5,462 nt of DNA, from assembly GCA_027348305.1 (NCBI GenBank), contig DAIEPS010000135.1, positions 1 to 5,462 on the forward strand, written 5' to 3'. Numbering within the stretch: position 1 is the stretch's first letter; each line of letters begins with the position of its first letter. The position numbers and the translations under genes are program-made. Below are positions 1-5,167 of the stretch, in pieces. Origin of the DNA: Anaerolineaceae bacterium (GTDB taxonomy: Bacteria; Chloroflexota; Anaerolineae; Anaerolineales; Anaerolineaceae). The notes under the pieces are model-generated. The model did no database searches, had not been told where the DNA came from, and worked only from the letters and a program-made list of their open reading frames with translations.

Positions 1-176
1 AGTGTTTGCCCCGGCTTTTGAGAGAACAAAATTGCGTTGGGCACTTGTTCCATGGTGAGCAGGTTCATGGCGGTGGTTCCGCGGGCAATTGCCAGGTCGA
101 CCGATCTCAACTTGCGGATATTTTCAACGGCTTCCACACCCAGGCCATAGAAGACCAACTTGTAGTTTTTTGCCAT
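1..176 (-). CDS. Unrecognised protein, N-terminal part (cut by window edge)
   Basis: The minus strand has an open frame from an ATG at 174-176 to the window edge, giving 58 complete codons. The start is well supported: a GAGGTG Shine-Dalgarno stretch lies just upstream. The protein begins MAKNYKLVFYGLGVEAVENI and continues with a mixed alpha/beta pattern: a short hydrophobic strand (KLVFYG), a likely helix (VEAVENIRKLRSV), a second strand (DLAIARG), then a helix-like TAMNLLTMEQV and a strand NAILF. There is no signal peptide, membrane segment or cysteine motif. It does not resemble S2, the r-protein one might first expect after S9. It follows rpsI in the same direction after a 162-base gap, far longer than the gaps among its upstream neighbours, so it may be a separate transcription unit or a differently controlled tail gene. 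I cannot assign a function. The gene is probably real because of the ribosome binding site and the regular strand/helix pattern. Confidence 0.7.
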   Translation of the reverse strand, partial: MAKNYKLVFYGLGVEAVENIRKLRSVDLAIARGTTAMNLLTMEQVPNAILFSQKPGQT

Positions 177-227
177 GATCACCTCAAAACGAATCTGAGC
201 AGAAATGCTTCAGTAGAATTAAACATT

Positions 228-307
228 GAGATGCAATCTGCCTGGTGAGAGATCGAAGTAATAGAGTGCTCTACTATTTCCGATCCAACCGAAGACGATT
301 GCATCTC
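228..307 (-). repeat. 80-base inverted-repeat structure in the rpsI / unknown-gene spacer
   Basis: An exact 11-base inverted repeat, GAGATGCAATC at 228-238 and GATTGCATCTC at 297-307, encloses a second imperfect hairpin at 251-285. That inner hairpin has GATCG/CGATC at its base, then a bulged G, an A·C mismatch, and a stem of mainly A-U pairs including one G·U, closing on a GCAC loop. In minus-strand RNA the whole folds into one long two-part stem with an internal loop (239-250 against 286-296). The 3' arm is followed by AATGTTTAATTCT, which is not a clean U tract, so this is not a textbook terminator. It could be a structured 5' leader for the unknown gene, an RNA processing site after rpsI, or a small palindromic repeat element. 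The repeats are seen directly; the role is open. Confidence 0.6.
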
Positions 308-314
308 GCTGTAA

Positions 315-331
315 TCAGATTCAAAATCTGA
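315..331 (-). other. Short hairpin just after the rpsI stop
   Basis: TCAGATT and AATCTGA form a perfect 7-base stem with a 3-base loop, 7 bases beyond the rpsI stop codon. Its position fits a 3'-end or processing hairpin. However, the stem is AT-rich and is followed by TTACAGCG rather than a run of T on the minus strand, so intrinsic termination would be weak at best. It could act together with the larger structure at 228-307. Confidence 0.3.
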
Positions 332-338
332 AGAAATT

Positions 339-734
339 TTAACGTTTGGTATAGGTCGGTGCCTTGCGGGCGCGTTTCAGGCCTGGTTTCTTACGTTCCT
401 TGATACGGGGATCGCGGGTAAGGAAACCACCTTTGCGCAAACCAGAAATGTTCTCATTATCCAATTTGACCAAAGCGCGGGCGAGTCCGAGTTTCACTGA
501 ATCGGTTTGACCGGTAACTCCGCCGCCGTAAACGGTGGCAGTGATATCAAAGGTCGCGCGATCTTTTGAAATTGCAGCCAGAGGTCCAAGGATAGCTTCC
601 ATGTCTCCGGTGCGCGGAAAATAATGTTCCAACGGCTTATCGTTAACCGTGAATTTACCTGTACCACTCATGACACGAACACGAGCAGAACTTTCTTTTC
701 GGCGACCAATACCTTCGAAATATTGAACTGGCAT
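339..734 (-). CDS. rpsI: 30S ribosomal protein S9 (uS9)
   Basis: S9 is a 30S head protein whose basic C-terminal tail reaches toward the P-site tRNA. The 131-residue product has the normal family length. The N-terminal GIGRRKESSARVRV (residues 8-21) matches the family's GRRK..ARV start. Residues 70-88 carry the glycine-rich GGGVTGQ segment followed by KLGLARAL. Residues 104-131 hold LTRDPR, the RKKPGLKRARKAP block, and the characteristic terminal YTKR. It starts at an ATG preceded by AGAGGA at short spacing and ends in TAA. It lies 15 bases after rplM, the pairing conserved across bacteria, and is the last recognised gene of the cluster. The N-terminal PVQYFEGIG is slightly unlike the commoner YATGRRK, but nothing suggests loss of function. 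Confidence 0.98.
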   Translation of the reverse strand: MPVQYFEGIGRRKESSARVRVMSGTGKFTVNDKPLEHYFPRTGDMEAILGPLAAISKDRATFDITATVYGGGVTGQTDSVKLGLARALVKLDNENISGLRKGGFLTRDPRIKERKKPGLKRARKAPTYTKR

Positions 735-749
735 ATTCCTCTAGCTCCT

Positions 750-1178
750 TTATGCTACCGGTTTCGGGTTTTGTGCAGCATGGGGATGTTCACTGCCGGC
801 ATAAACCTTCAACCTTTTAAGAATCGAACGACCCATGCGGTTGTGAGGCAGCATGCCCCACACAGCGGCAGTGATCACACGATCCGGGTGAACACGCATT
901 TGTTCTTTCAGGCCTACGGTTTTCAATCCACCGGGATATCCTGAATGTTTGTAGTAATTTTTTGTCTCAAGTTTCTTTTGAGCAATGGCAAGTTTGTCGC
1001 AATTGATCACAACCACAACATCACCCATCTCAACACCGGGGGTGAAAGAAGGTTTATGTTTGCCAAGCAGATAATTGGCAATTTGGGTTGACAGACGACC
1101 AATGCCCTGACCAGCAGCATCAATCAAAAGCCACTCGGGTTCTTGTTTTCCTTTTAGGACGTAAGTCTTGTCCAGCAT
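750..1178 (-). CDS. rplM: 50S ribosomal protein L13 (uL13)
   Basis: L13 binds 23S rRNA early in 50S assembly. The ATG at 1176-1178 gives 142 residues, the same length as E. coli L13. Visible family features are WLLIDAAGQGIGRL (16-29), LLGKHKPSFTP (37-47), GDVVVVINCDK (52-62), YYKHSGYPGG (75-84), and the C-terminal signature VWGMLPHNRMGR...LKVYAGSEHPHAAQNP (107-138). An in-frame TTG at 1203-1205 would add nine residues (ending NGET) that the family lacks. The ATG has its own GGAGAG ribosome binding site five bases upstream, so I take the shorter form. The gene follows truA after 36 bases and precedes rpsI by 15, consistent with one transcript. It ends in TAA. Confidence 0.98.
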   Translation of the reverse strand: MLDKTYVLKGKQEPEWLLIDAAGQGIGRLSTQIANYLLGKHKPSFTPGVEMGDVVVVINCDKLAIAQKKLETKNYYKHSGYPGGLKTVGLKEQMRVHPDRVITAAVWGMLPHNRMGRSILKRLKVYAGSEHPHAAQNPKPVA

Positions 1179-1181
1179 AGT

Positions 1182-1187
1182 CTCTCC
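1182..1187 (-). promoter_or_regulatory. Ribosome binding site that decides the rplM start
   Basis: GGAGAG lies five bases before the ATG at 1176-1178. In the TTG-initiated alternative this stretch would be coding, and the TTG lacks a comparable site. It therefore supports the 142-residue form of L13. Confidence 0.75.
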
Positions 1188-1214
1188 GTTAGCCTGTATT
1201 CTCAAGCCATGTTT

Positions 1215-1985
1215 CTAATATACCGTTTGATCAACTTTACCTTGCGTTCTGCCTGCGTAAGCAACTTTGGAGAGGACCAAACCATGAGATGGGGCCAAGC
1301 CCGGCTTGATGATCACTCTTGTGCTCAATCCCATTACCAGGTCTTCAAAATTCAAAGTACCTCTGGCAAATTGCACCTGCATATAAACCAGGCGCCTTAC
1401 CATGTGGTAAAGAAATGCGTTGGCCTTGATCTCATAGACCCAACCGTTGTCCTTTTCAGTCCACCGGCTCGTGAAAACTTCACGGATGGTGGAACTGCCA
1501 GGTTTCATTGCCCTTCCGAAAGCGGAAAAATCGTAGCGTCCAATGAAAGGAGCGGCTGCCTCATTCAGCAGTGTTCCAGTCAATGGAGGCCAGATCCTCC
1601 AGGCATATCGTTCAAGCAGTGGTTGATCTTGCGGGGCATGATAGAGTGTGTAGAGGTAAGTGCGGCTTGAAGCGTCATAACGGGGGTGGAATTCGGCTTC
1701 AGTGCGTGCAATACTCTGTACCACTGCATCATGCGGCAATTTGGCATTCAGGGCGTTAAGAAGAATTTCGTCTTCGTGTCGCCAATCCAGAGAAAATGTG
1801 ACGACCTGCCCGGTAGCGTGAACCCCCGCATCGGTTCTTCCGGCAAAGAGGATGGTTTCCTCCTGCCAGCCGAGCTCCTGTAAAGCGGCTTCCACAACTG
1901 CCTGAACAGTTCGTGTTTTTCCCTGGCGCTGAAAACCTGCGAAATCAGTGCCGTCGTAAGCAAGGATAAGTTGGTAACGTGCCAT
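1215..1985 (-). CDS. truA: tRNA pseudouridine(38-40) synthase TruA
   Basis: TruA isomerises uridine to pseudouridine at positions 38, 39 and 40 of the tRNA anticodon stem-loop in the cytoplasm. The 256-residue product has the usual bacterial length. It begins with YQLILAYDGTDFAGFQRQ (4-21) and has the catalytic motif AGRTDAGVHATGQV (48-61), with the nucleophilic aspartate at D52. FHPRYDASSRTYLY follows at 99-112 and ANAFLYHMVRRLV at 188-200. After that last motif, where many TruA proteins have a glycine (MVRN-[IV]-VG), this one reads YMQVQFARG, a modest departure outside the active site. The start ATG has a poor ribosome binding site: AGGA abuts the ATG, and GGGA lies nine bases back. This would keep its translation below that of the flanking r-protein genes. 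It sits 25 bases after rplQ and 36 before rplM, embedded in the operon. Confidence 0.97.
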   Translation of the reverse strand: MARYQLILAYDGTDFAGFQRQGKTRTVQAVVEAALQELGWQEETILFAGRTDAGVHATGQVVTFSLDWRHEDEILLNALNAKLPHDAVVQSIARTEAEFHPRYDASSRTYLYTLYHAPQDQPLLERYAWRIWPPLTGTLLNEAAAPFIGRYDFSAFGRAMKPGSSTIREVFTSRWTEKDNGWVYEIKANAFLYHMVRRLVYMQVQFARGTLNFEDLVMGLSTRVIIKPGLAPSHGLVLSKVAYAGRTQGKVDQTVY

Positions 1986-2010
1986 TCCTAGCCGTCCCTG
2001 ATGGAACGAG

Positions 2011-2388
2011 CTATTCTTCTACAAGTTCGATCAAGACCATATCGGAAGAATCTCCGAGTCGGGGTCCTAATTTCAAAATACGGGTATAACCACCATTGCG
2101 TGCTTCAAAGCGGGGACCGATCTCATCAAACAATTTTTTAACCATGGCGGCGTCGCCCATACGGGCAGCGGCCAACCGGCGGGCATTCATTTTGTCTGTG
2201 TCACTGCCCTTGGCGCTTCGGCGTGCCAGGGTGATCAGTTTTTCAGCCTCACCGCGAATGAATAAAGCTTTGGCGCGGGTGGTGGTAATTTTCTCGTGAT
2301 TGAACAATTGATTGATCATGGTGCGGCGCAAGCCGATCCGTTGATCTTTGGTTCGTCCTAATCGATAACCAGCTACATTATGACGCAT
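2011..2388 (-). CDS. rplQ: 50S ribosomal protein L17 (bL17)
   Basis: L17 is a bacteria-specific 50S protein located near the peptide exit tunnel opening. The 125-residue product shows the typical start MRHNVAGYRLGR, then R..GLRRTMINQLFNHEKITTT.AKAL (17-42) and the C-terminal GGYTRILKLGPRLGDSSDMVLIELVE. This is the canonical short bacterial form without an extended tail. The gap to rpoA is only six bases. The GGAG at 2398-2401 that serves as its ribosome binding site lies inside the last two codons of rpoA and abuts the rpoA TGA, so translation of the two is likely coupled. It ends in TAG. Confidence 0.98.
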   Translation of the reverse strand: MRHNVAGYRLGRTKDQRIGLRRTMINQLFNHEKITTTRAKALFIRGEAEKLITLARRSAKGSDTDKMNARRLAAARMGDAAMVKKLFDEIGPRFEARNGGYTRILKLGPRLGDSSDMVLIELVEE

Positions 2389-2394
2389 AATACA

Positions 2395-3360
2395 TCACTC
2401 CACATCTTTATCGTCTTGCATGAAGCCTTTTTCTTTCATCTTGTCGCGCAATTCATCAAGGCTTTTCTCGCCAAAGTTGCGGATCGACATGACAGCTTCT
2501 TCGCCCTTTTCGAGGAGTTCGAGCACATCACCCACATTGGTGATGCCGGTTCTCTTCAAAGAGTTGAATACCCGAACCGAGAGGTCAAGGTTTTCGATCG
2601 GCGTTTCGGCTGCTTCACTGGTCAGATGACTGCCAGAGGCTTCTTTTTCAACACCCATCATCAAAGACTCTTCGCTGATGCCTGAGATATAGCGCAGGTG
2701 ATCAATGACGATCTTTGAAGCGGTGCCCAGAGTCTTTTCCGGTGCAATCGTACCATCGGTCCAGATTTCGAGAACGAGGCGATCATAGTTGGTGCTTTGA
2801 CCCACGCGGGCCTGGCCAACGGTGAAGTTCACACGTTTGACAGGGGAATAGATCGCATCGACGGGAAGCTCCCCGATAGGGAGTTTGCCGCTGCGATCAC
2901 CAGCGGGAGAATATCCACGGCCGCGATCGACCGTAAAATCGATATCCAACTTGGTCTTGGCATCATCTACCGTGAACAGGTAAAGATCAGGGTTGACAAT
3001 TTCGACTTCAGCAGGAGCCTGAATGTCAGCGGCAGTCACTTCACCGGCACCACGAACATCGAGGTGCAAGTGGGCGGTATCGCCTTCATGCAAGATCATG
3101 CGAATCTGTTTTACCTGAAGGGTAACTTGAATAACATCTTCGCGAACACCAGGGATGTCACTGAATTCGTGCATCACATCTGATATGCGCATGGATGAAA
3201 TACAAGCACCATCCAAAGAAGACAGCAATACACGCCTCAGCGCATTGCCGAGGGTATCGCCAAATCCACGTTCAAGTGGACTGATGATAAATTTTCCATA
3301 GTTGCGAGCTTCTGCTTCCCGCTCGACTTTAGGTGTAACCATATTAGTTAAAGCGCACAC
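2395..3360 (-). CDS. rpoA: DNA-directed RNA polymerase subunit alpha
   Basis: Alpha dimerises to nucleate assembly of RNA polymerase, and its C-terminal domain contacts UP elements and activators. From GTG at 3358-3360 the product is 321 residues. The N-terminal domain spans about 1-235, with NYGKFIISPLERGFGDTLGNALRRVLLSSL (20-49) as the dimerisation and assembly core, DRGRGYSPAGDR (145-156), and a family-typical stretch running to about SPVKRVNFTVGQARVG (172-187). A flexible linker at about 236-257 leads to the C-terminal domain (258-313), with LSVRVFNSLKRTGITNVGDVL and SIRNFGEKSLDEL. Start choice: an in-frame ATG at 3340-3342 (residue 7) would match the usual family N-terminus better, but only the GTG has a ribosome binding site at proper distance. 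It follows rpsD after 51 bases. The start is less certain than the identity. Confidence 0.98.
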   Translation of the reverse strand: MCALTNMVTPKVEREAEARNYGKFIISPLERGFGDTLGNALRRVLLSSLDGACISSMRISDVMHEFSDIPGVREDVIQVTLQVKQIRMILHEGDTAHLHLDVRGAGEVTAADIQAPAEVEIVNPDLYLFTVDDAKTKLDIDFTVDRGRGYSPAGDRSGKLPIGELPVDAIYSPVKRVNFTVGQARVGQSTNYDRLVLEIWTDGTIAPEKTLGTASKIVIDHLRYISGISEESLMMGVEKEASGSHLTSEAAETPIENLDLSVRVFNSLKRTGITNVGDVLELLEKGEEAVMSIRNFGEKSLDELRDKMKEKGFMQDDKDVE

Positions 3361-3365
3361 ATTTA

Positions 3366-3372
3366 CCCCTTT
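3366..3372 (-). promoter_or_regulatory. Ribosome binding site favouring the GTG start of rpoA
   Basis: AAAGGGG lies five bases before GTG 3358-3360 but 23 bases before the alternative ATG at 3340-3342, which has no purine-rich stretch of its own. This supports a GTG start, with six residues (MCALTN) ahead of the usual family N-terminus. Confidence 0.55.
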
Positions 3373-3380
3373 CCGATACC

Positions 3381-3390
3381 GATACGTATC
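3381..3390. repeat. 10-base perfect palindrome in the rpsD-rpoA spacer
   Basis: GATACGTATC reads identically on both strands and is followed, in the minus reading direction, by a partial repeat (GTATCGGTATCGG). It sits in the 51-base spacer about 20 bases before the rpoA start. It could be a protein-binding site or part of a small RNA hairpin. By size alone it could also be chance. Confidence 0.35.
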
Positions 3391-3411
3391 CTAGCTCTGG
3401 GTTAATGGACA

Positions 3412-4050
3412 TTAGCGTGAGTAGTACTCAACGATCAATTGTTCATTCAGGCTGCCATCAATCTCAGCCCGTTCAGGAAGACGTAACACACGACCAGAAA
3501 GATTCTTGAGATCACGATCCATCCAAATAGCGCAAGGGCGCTTTTCAGCAAAATCGGGAAGTTGTTTAAAGTAGGTCAATTTCTTGGCTGCATCAGTAGT
3601 TGCAATCGCATCGCCAGGCTTCAAGAGCATGGACGGGATGTCAGCACGACGGCCATTGACGACGAAATGTCCATGGTTGACTAATTGGCGAGCCTGAGCC
3701 CGATTTTCAGCCAAACCCAAACGGTAGATCGTATTGTCAAGGCGCATTTCAAGCGTTTGCAAAAGATTCAAACCGGTCATTCCACGGGTGCGGAGGGCAA
3801 TTCCAAAGGAACGGCGGAATTGACGTTCAAGCACACCATAAACCCGGCGGGCACGCTGTTTGGCGCGCAATTGACGGGCGTAATCGCTCTCACGCTCAGA
3901 ACGACCTTGTTTGGTTTTTCCATGTTGACCAGGGGCATATCCACGTTTCTCAAACCCGCATTTGGGAGTGTAGCAGCGTGAGCCCTTTAAAAATAATTTT
4001 TCGCCTTCTCGCCGGCATAATCTGCATACCGGACCAGTATATTTTGCCAT
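3412..4050 (-). CDS. rpsD: 30S ribosomal protein S4 (uS4), zinc-binding form
   Basis: S4 is a primary 16S rRNA binding protein that starts assembly of the 30S body, and in several bacteria it also represses its own operon. The 212-residue product begins MAKYTGPVCRLCRREG and holds four cysteines, C9, C12, C26 and C31 (C-x2-C-x13-C-x4-C), typical of the zinc-binding version. The S4 RNA-binding domain follows at about 102-165, with MRLDNTIYRLGLAENRAQAR and LVNHGHFVVNGRRADIPS. The C-terminus ERAEIDGSLNEQLIVEYYSR is the family ending. It starts at an ATG with AAGGA five bases upstream and lies 17 bases after rpsK. It ends in TAA. Confidence 0.98.
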   Translation of the reverse strand: MAKYTGPVCRLCRREGEKLFLKGSRCYTPKCGFEKRGYAPGQHGKTKQGRSERESDYARQLRAKQRARRVYGVLERQFRRSFGIALRTRGMTGLNLLQTLEMRLDNTIYRLGLAENRAQARQLVNHGHFVVNGRRADIPSMLLKPGDAIATTDAAKKLTYFKQLPDFAEKRPCAIWMDRDLKNLSGRVLRLPERAEIDGSLNEQLIVEYYSR

Positions 4051-4067
4051 AGTATCCTTCTCCTAAA

Positions 4068-4472
4068 TTACACGCGGCGTTTTTTCGGAGGCCGGCAACC
4101 ATTGTGAGGTACCGGAGTAATATCAGCAATGGAACGAACTTTCAGTCCCAATGATTGGACAGCACGAATGGCGGATTCACGTCCGGGACCAGGTCCCTTG
4201 ATGATCATGTCCACTTCCTGGACACCCATGTTCTGGGCTGCCTTGATCGCCTGCTCTGCTGCCAAACGGGCCGCAAATGGGGTGCTCTTGCGGGAGCCTT
4301 TGAAGCCAGCGGAGCCAGAACTGCCCCAGCAGATGGTGTTACCCTGCTGATCGGTCACGGTCACAATTGTGTTGTTGAATGAAGCAAAAATGTGAACCTG
4401 TGCCGAGGACAGTGTGCGCTTGGTTTTCTTGGTGGTATTTGCGCGACGCGTTGAGCGTACATTTTGAGCCAT
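4068..4472 (-). CDS. rpsK: 30S ribosomal protein S11 (uS11)
   Basis: S11 sits on the 30S platform near the E site and helps shape the mRNA exit region. The 134-residue product has the basic, flexible N-terminus (about 1-20). VHIFASFNNTIVTVTDQQGN (26-45) follows, then FKGSRKSTPFAA (57-68), IIKGPGPGRESAIRA (90-104), and the terminal DITPVPHNGCRPPKKRRV (117-134), all hallmarks of the family. The segment ICWGSSGSAG (47-56) varies slightly from the common ISWSSAGSLG. The ATG has GAGGA a few bases upstream. The gene is separated from rpsM by an unusually long structured spacer (4473-4580) but follows it in the conserved alpha-operon order. Confidence 0.98.
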   Translation of the reverse strand: MAQNVRSTRRANTTKKTKRTLSSAQVHIFASFNNTIVTVTDQQGNTICWGSSGSAGFKGSRKSTPFAARLAAEQAIKAAQNMGVQEVDMIIKGPGPGRESAIRAVQSLGLKVRSIADITPVPHNGCRPPKKRRV

Positions 4473-4491
4473 AGTTCCTCGTTATCCTGTT

Positions 4492-4583
4492 TAATCTTAT
4501 TCGTCATCCGATTTGCGCGATCAGACCAGGTTGCCGCGGGGGAGAGAAGGTACCCCACCCGATCCATCAGGCAAATAAGATTA
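4492..4583 (-). ncRNA. Candidate structured leader RNA between rpsM and rpsK
   Basis: In minus-strand RNA a perfect 10-base stem closes the element: UAAUCUUAUU (4583-4574) with AAUAAGAUUA (4501-4492). Inside it, UUGCC (4574-4570) pairs with GGCAA (4535-4531). Nested within that, GUGGGG (4558-4553) pairs with CCCCGC (4541-4536) around an 11-base loop. A further hairpin, UCUGAU (4525-4520) with AUCGGA (4512-4507), has a 7-base loop. The result is a three-way-junction-like fold that begins at the rpsM stop codon and ends 11 bases before the rpsK ribosome binding site. Ribosomal-protein leaders with such folds are known in bacteria, and S4, encoded two genes downstream, is a known autoregulator. 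The pairings are seen; the regulatory role is inferred and untested. Confidence 0.4.
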
Positions 4584-4970
4584 TTTCTTTGCAGCTCCAC
4601 GACGGCGACCGCGACCGGCAACAGTCTTCTTCGGACCTTTGGCAACGCGTGCATTTGTGCGGGTGCGTTGTCCGCGGGCAGGAAGATTGTGACGGTGGCG
4701 CATGCCACGATAGCAGCCAATTTCAACCAGGCGCTTGATGTTCATCTGCACTTCTCGGCGCAGATCGCCTTCAACCTTGAAATTCTTGGTGATGTACTCA
4801 CGCAAGGAGGCTACTTCTGTTTCCGTCAGGTCTTTAACCCGGGTATCGGGATTGACCTGGGTGGATTTAATGATTTCATTGGCGCGAGTGGGGCCAATAC
4901 CGAAAATGTAGGTTAACCCTACTTCAATACGTTTGTTACGCGGAAGATCAACACCTTCAATTCTCGCCAT
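4581..4970 (-). CDS. rpsM: 30S ribosomal protein S13 (uS13)
   Basis: S13 is a 30S head protein that forms the bridge to the 50S central protuberance and contacts P-site tRNA through its tail. The 129-residue product begins MARIEGVDLPRNKRIEVGLTYIFGIG, with the helix-two-turn-helix core at about 14-65 (GIGPTRANEII at 24-34). It continues to GCYRGMRHRHNLPARGQRTRTNAR (85-108) and ends in a basic RGRRRGAAKK tail. The start ATG has AAGGA upstream, and that site overlaps the rpmJ stop codon (GGGTAAGGA), so the two genes are probably translationally coupled across a six-base gap. It ends in TAA, inside the 5' arm of the stem at 4492-4583. Confidence 0.98.
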   Translation of the reverse strand: MARIEGVDLPRNKRIEVGLTYIFGIGPTRANEIIKSTQVNPDTRVKDLTETEVASLREYITKNFKVEGDLRREVQMNIKRLVEIGCYRGMRHRHNLPARGQRTRTNARVAKGPKKTVAGRGRRRGAAKK

Positions 4971-4976
4971 ATGTCC

Positions 4977-5090
4977 TTACCCCTGTCGCTGTTTATGCTT
5001 TGGGTTTTCGCAGATGACAAACAAAGTGCCACTGCGTTTCACAATTTTGCATTTTGCACATCTTTTTTTAATGGATGGTGCTACTTTCAT
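4977..5090 (-). CDS. rpmJ: 50S ribosomal protein L36 (bL36), zinc-binding form
   Basis: This 37-codon gene encodes L36, the smallest 50S protein, which stabilises 23S rRNA folding. The product starts MKVAPSIKKRCAKCKIVKRS and ends VICENPKHKQRQG, a near-perfect family match at the usual 37-residue length. The zinc ligands are present: C11, C14, C27 and H32 (C-x2-C-x12-C-x4-H). The stretch SGTLFV (20-25) replaces the more common KGVVRV. The ATG at 5088-5090 has AAAGGAG seven bases upstream. It lies between map (61 bases away) and rpsM (6 bases away). No infA precedes it. Confidence 0.97.
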   Translation of the reverse strand: MKVAPSIKKRCAKCKIVKRSGTLFVICENPKHKQRQG

Positions 5091-5121
5091 TTTATTGCTC
5101 CTTTATACAAAAGGTACTGCT

Positions 5122-5140
5122 ATTAAACCGAAGTTTTAAT
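5122..5140 (-). other. UUCG-capped hairpin between map and rpmJ
   Basis: In minus-strand RNA, AUUAAAAC-UUCG-GUUUAAU forms a seven-pair stem with one bulged A and the very stable C(UUCG)G tetraloop. No strong U tract follows directly (UAGCAGUACCUUUUG), so it would be a weak terminator or a processing/stability hairpin of read-through RNA. It overlaps the candidate -10 box at 5139-5144, so it forms completely only in transcripts that start upstream. Confidence 0.45.
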
Positions 5141-5167
5141 TATACCCGTGTTTATGCATTCCGTCTA
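5139..5167 (-). promoter_or_regulatory. Candidate sigma70-type promoter for rpmJ and downstream genes
   Basis: A perfect -10 hexamer TATAAT (5139-5144) lies 17 bases downstream of TAGACG (5162-5167), which matches four of six -35 positions. The -35 falls in the last codons of map. Transcription would start near 5132, about 40 bases before the rpmJ ATG. This would let the r-protein/rpoA part of the operon be expressed apart from map. Confidence 0.5.

Noticed and set aside
6..248. Plus-strand open frame of 80 codons at the left edge
   Set aside because: It is antisense to the unknown minus-strand gene and the structured spacer, its product is low in recognisable features, and it has no ribosome binding site; all real genes here are on the minus strand.
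259..288. Possible promoter TTGGAT-17-TCTATT before the unknown gene (minus strand)
   Set aside because: Only 3/6 and 4/6 matches, and it lies inside the arms of the hairpin, where base pairing explains the sequence better.
228..331. Classical intrinsic terminator after rpsI
   Set aside because: Hairpins are present, but neither is followed by a run of T on the minus strand, so I list them only as structures.
1179..1205. TTG start extending L13 by nine residues
   Set aside because: The family starts at the internal ATG, which has GGAGAG at ideal distance; the TTG has no good ribosome binding site.
1209..1670. Plus-strand open frame of 153 codons antisense to truA
   Set aside because: It overlaps a certain truA almost entirely and resembles no protein family; it reads as a shadow of truA codon structure.
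4361..4726. Minus-strand open frame of 121 codons spanning the rpsM-rpsK spacer
   Set aside because: It overlaps rpsM and rpsK in another frame and matches no family. Part of it covers the structured spacer, but coding there is not supported.
4464..4916. Plus-strand open frame of 150 codons opposite rpsM
   Set aside because: It is antisense to S13, has no ribosome binding site of note, and its product is unlike any known family.
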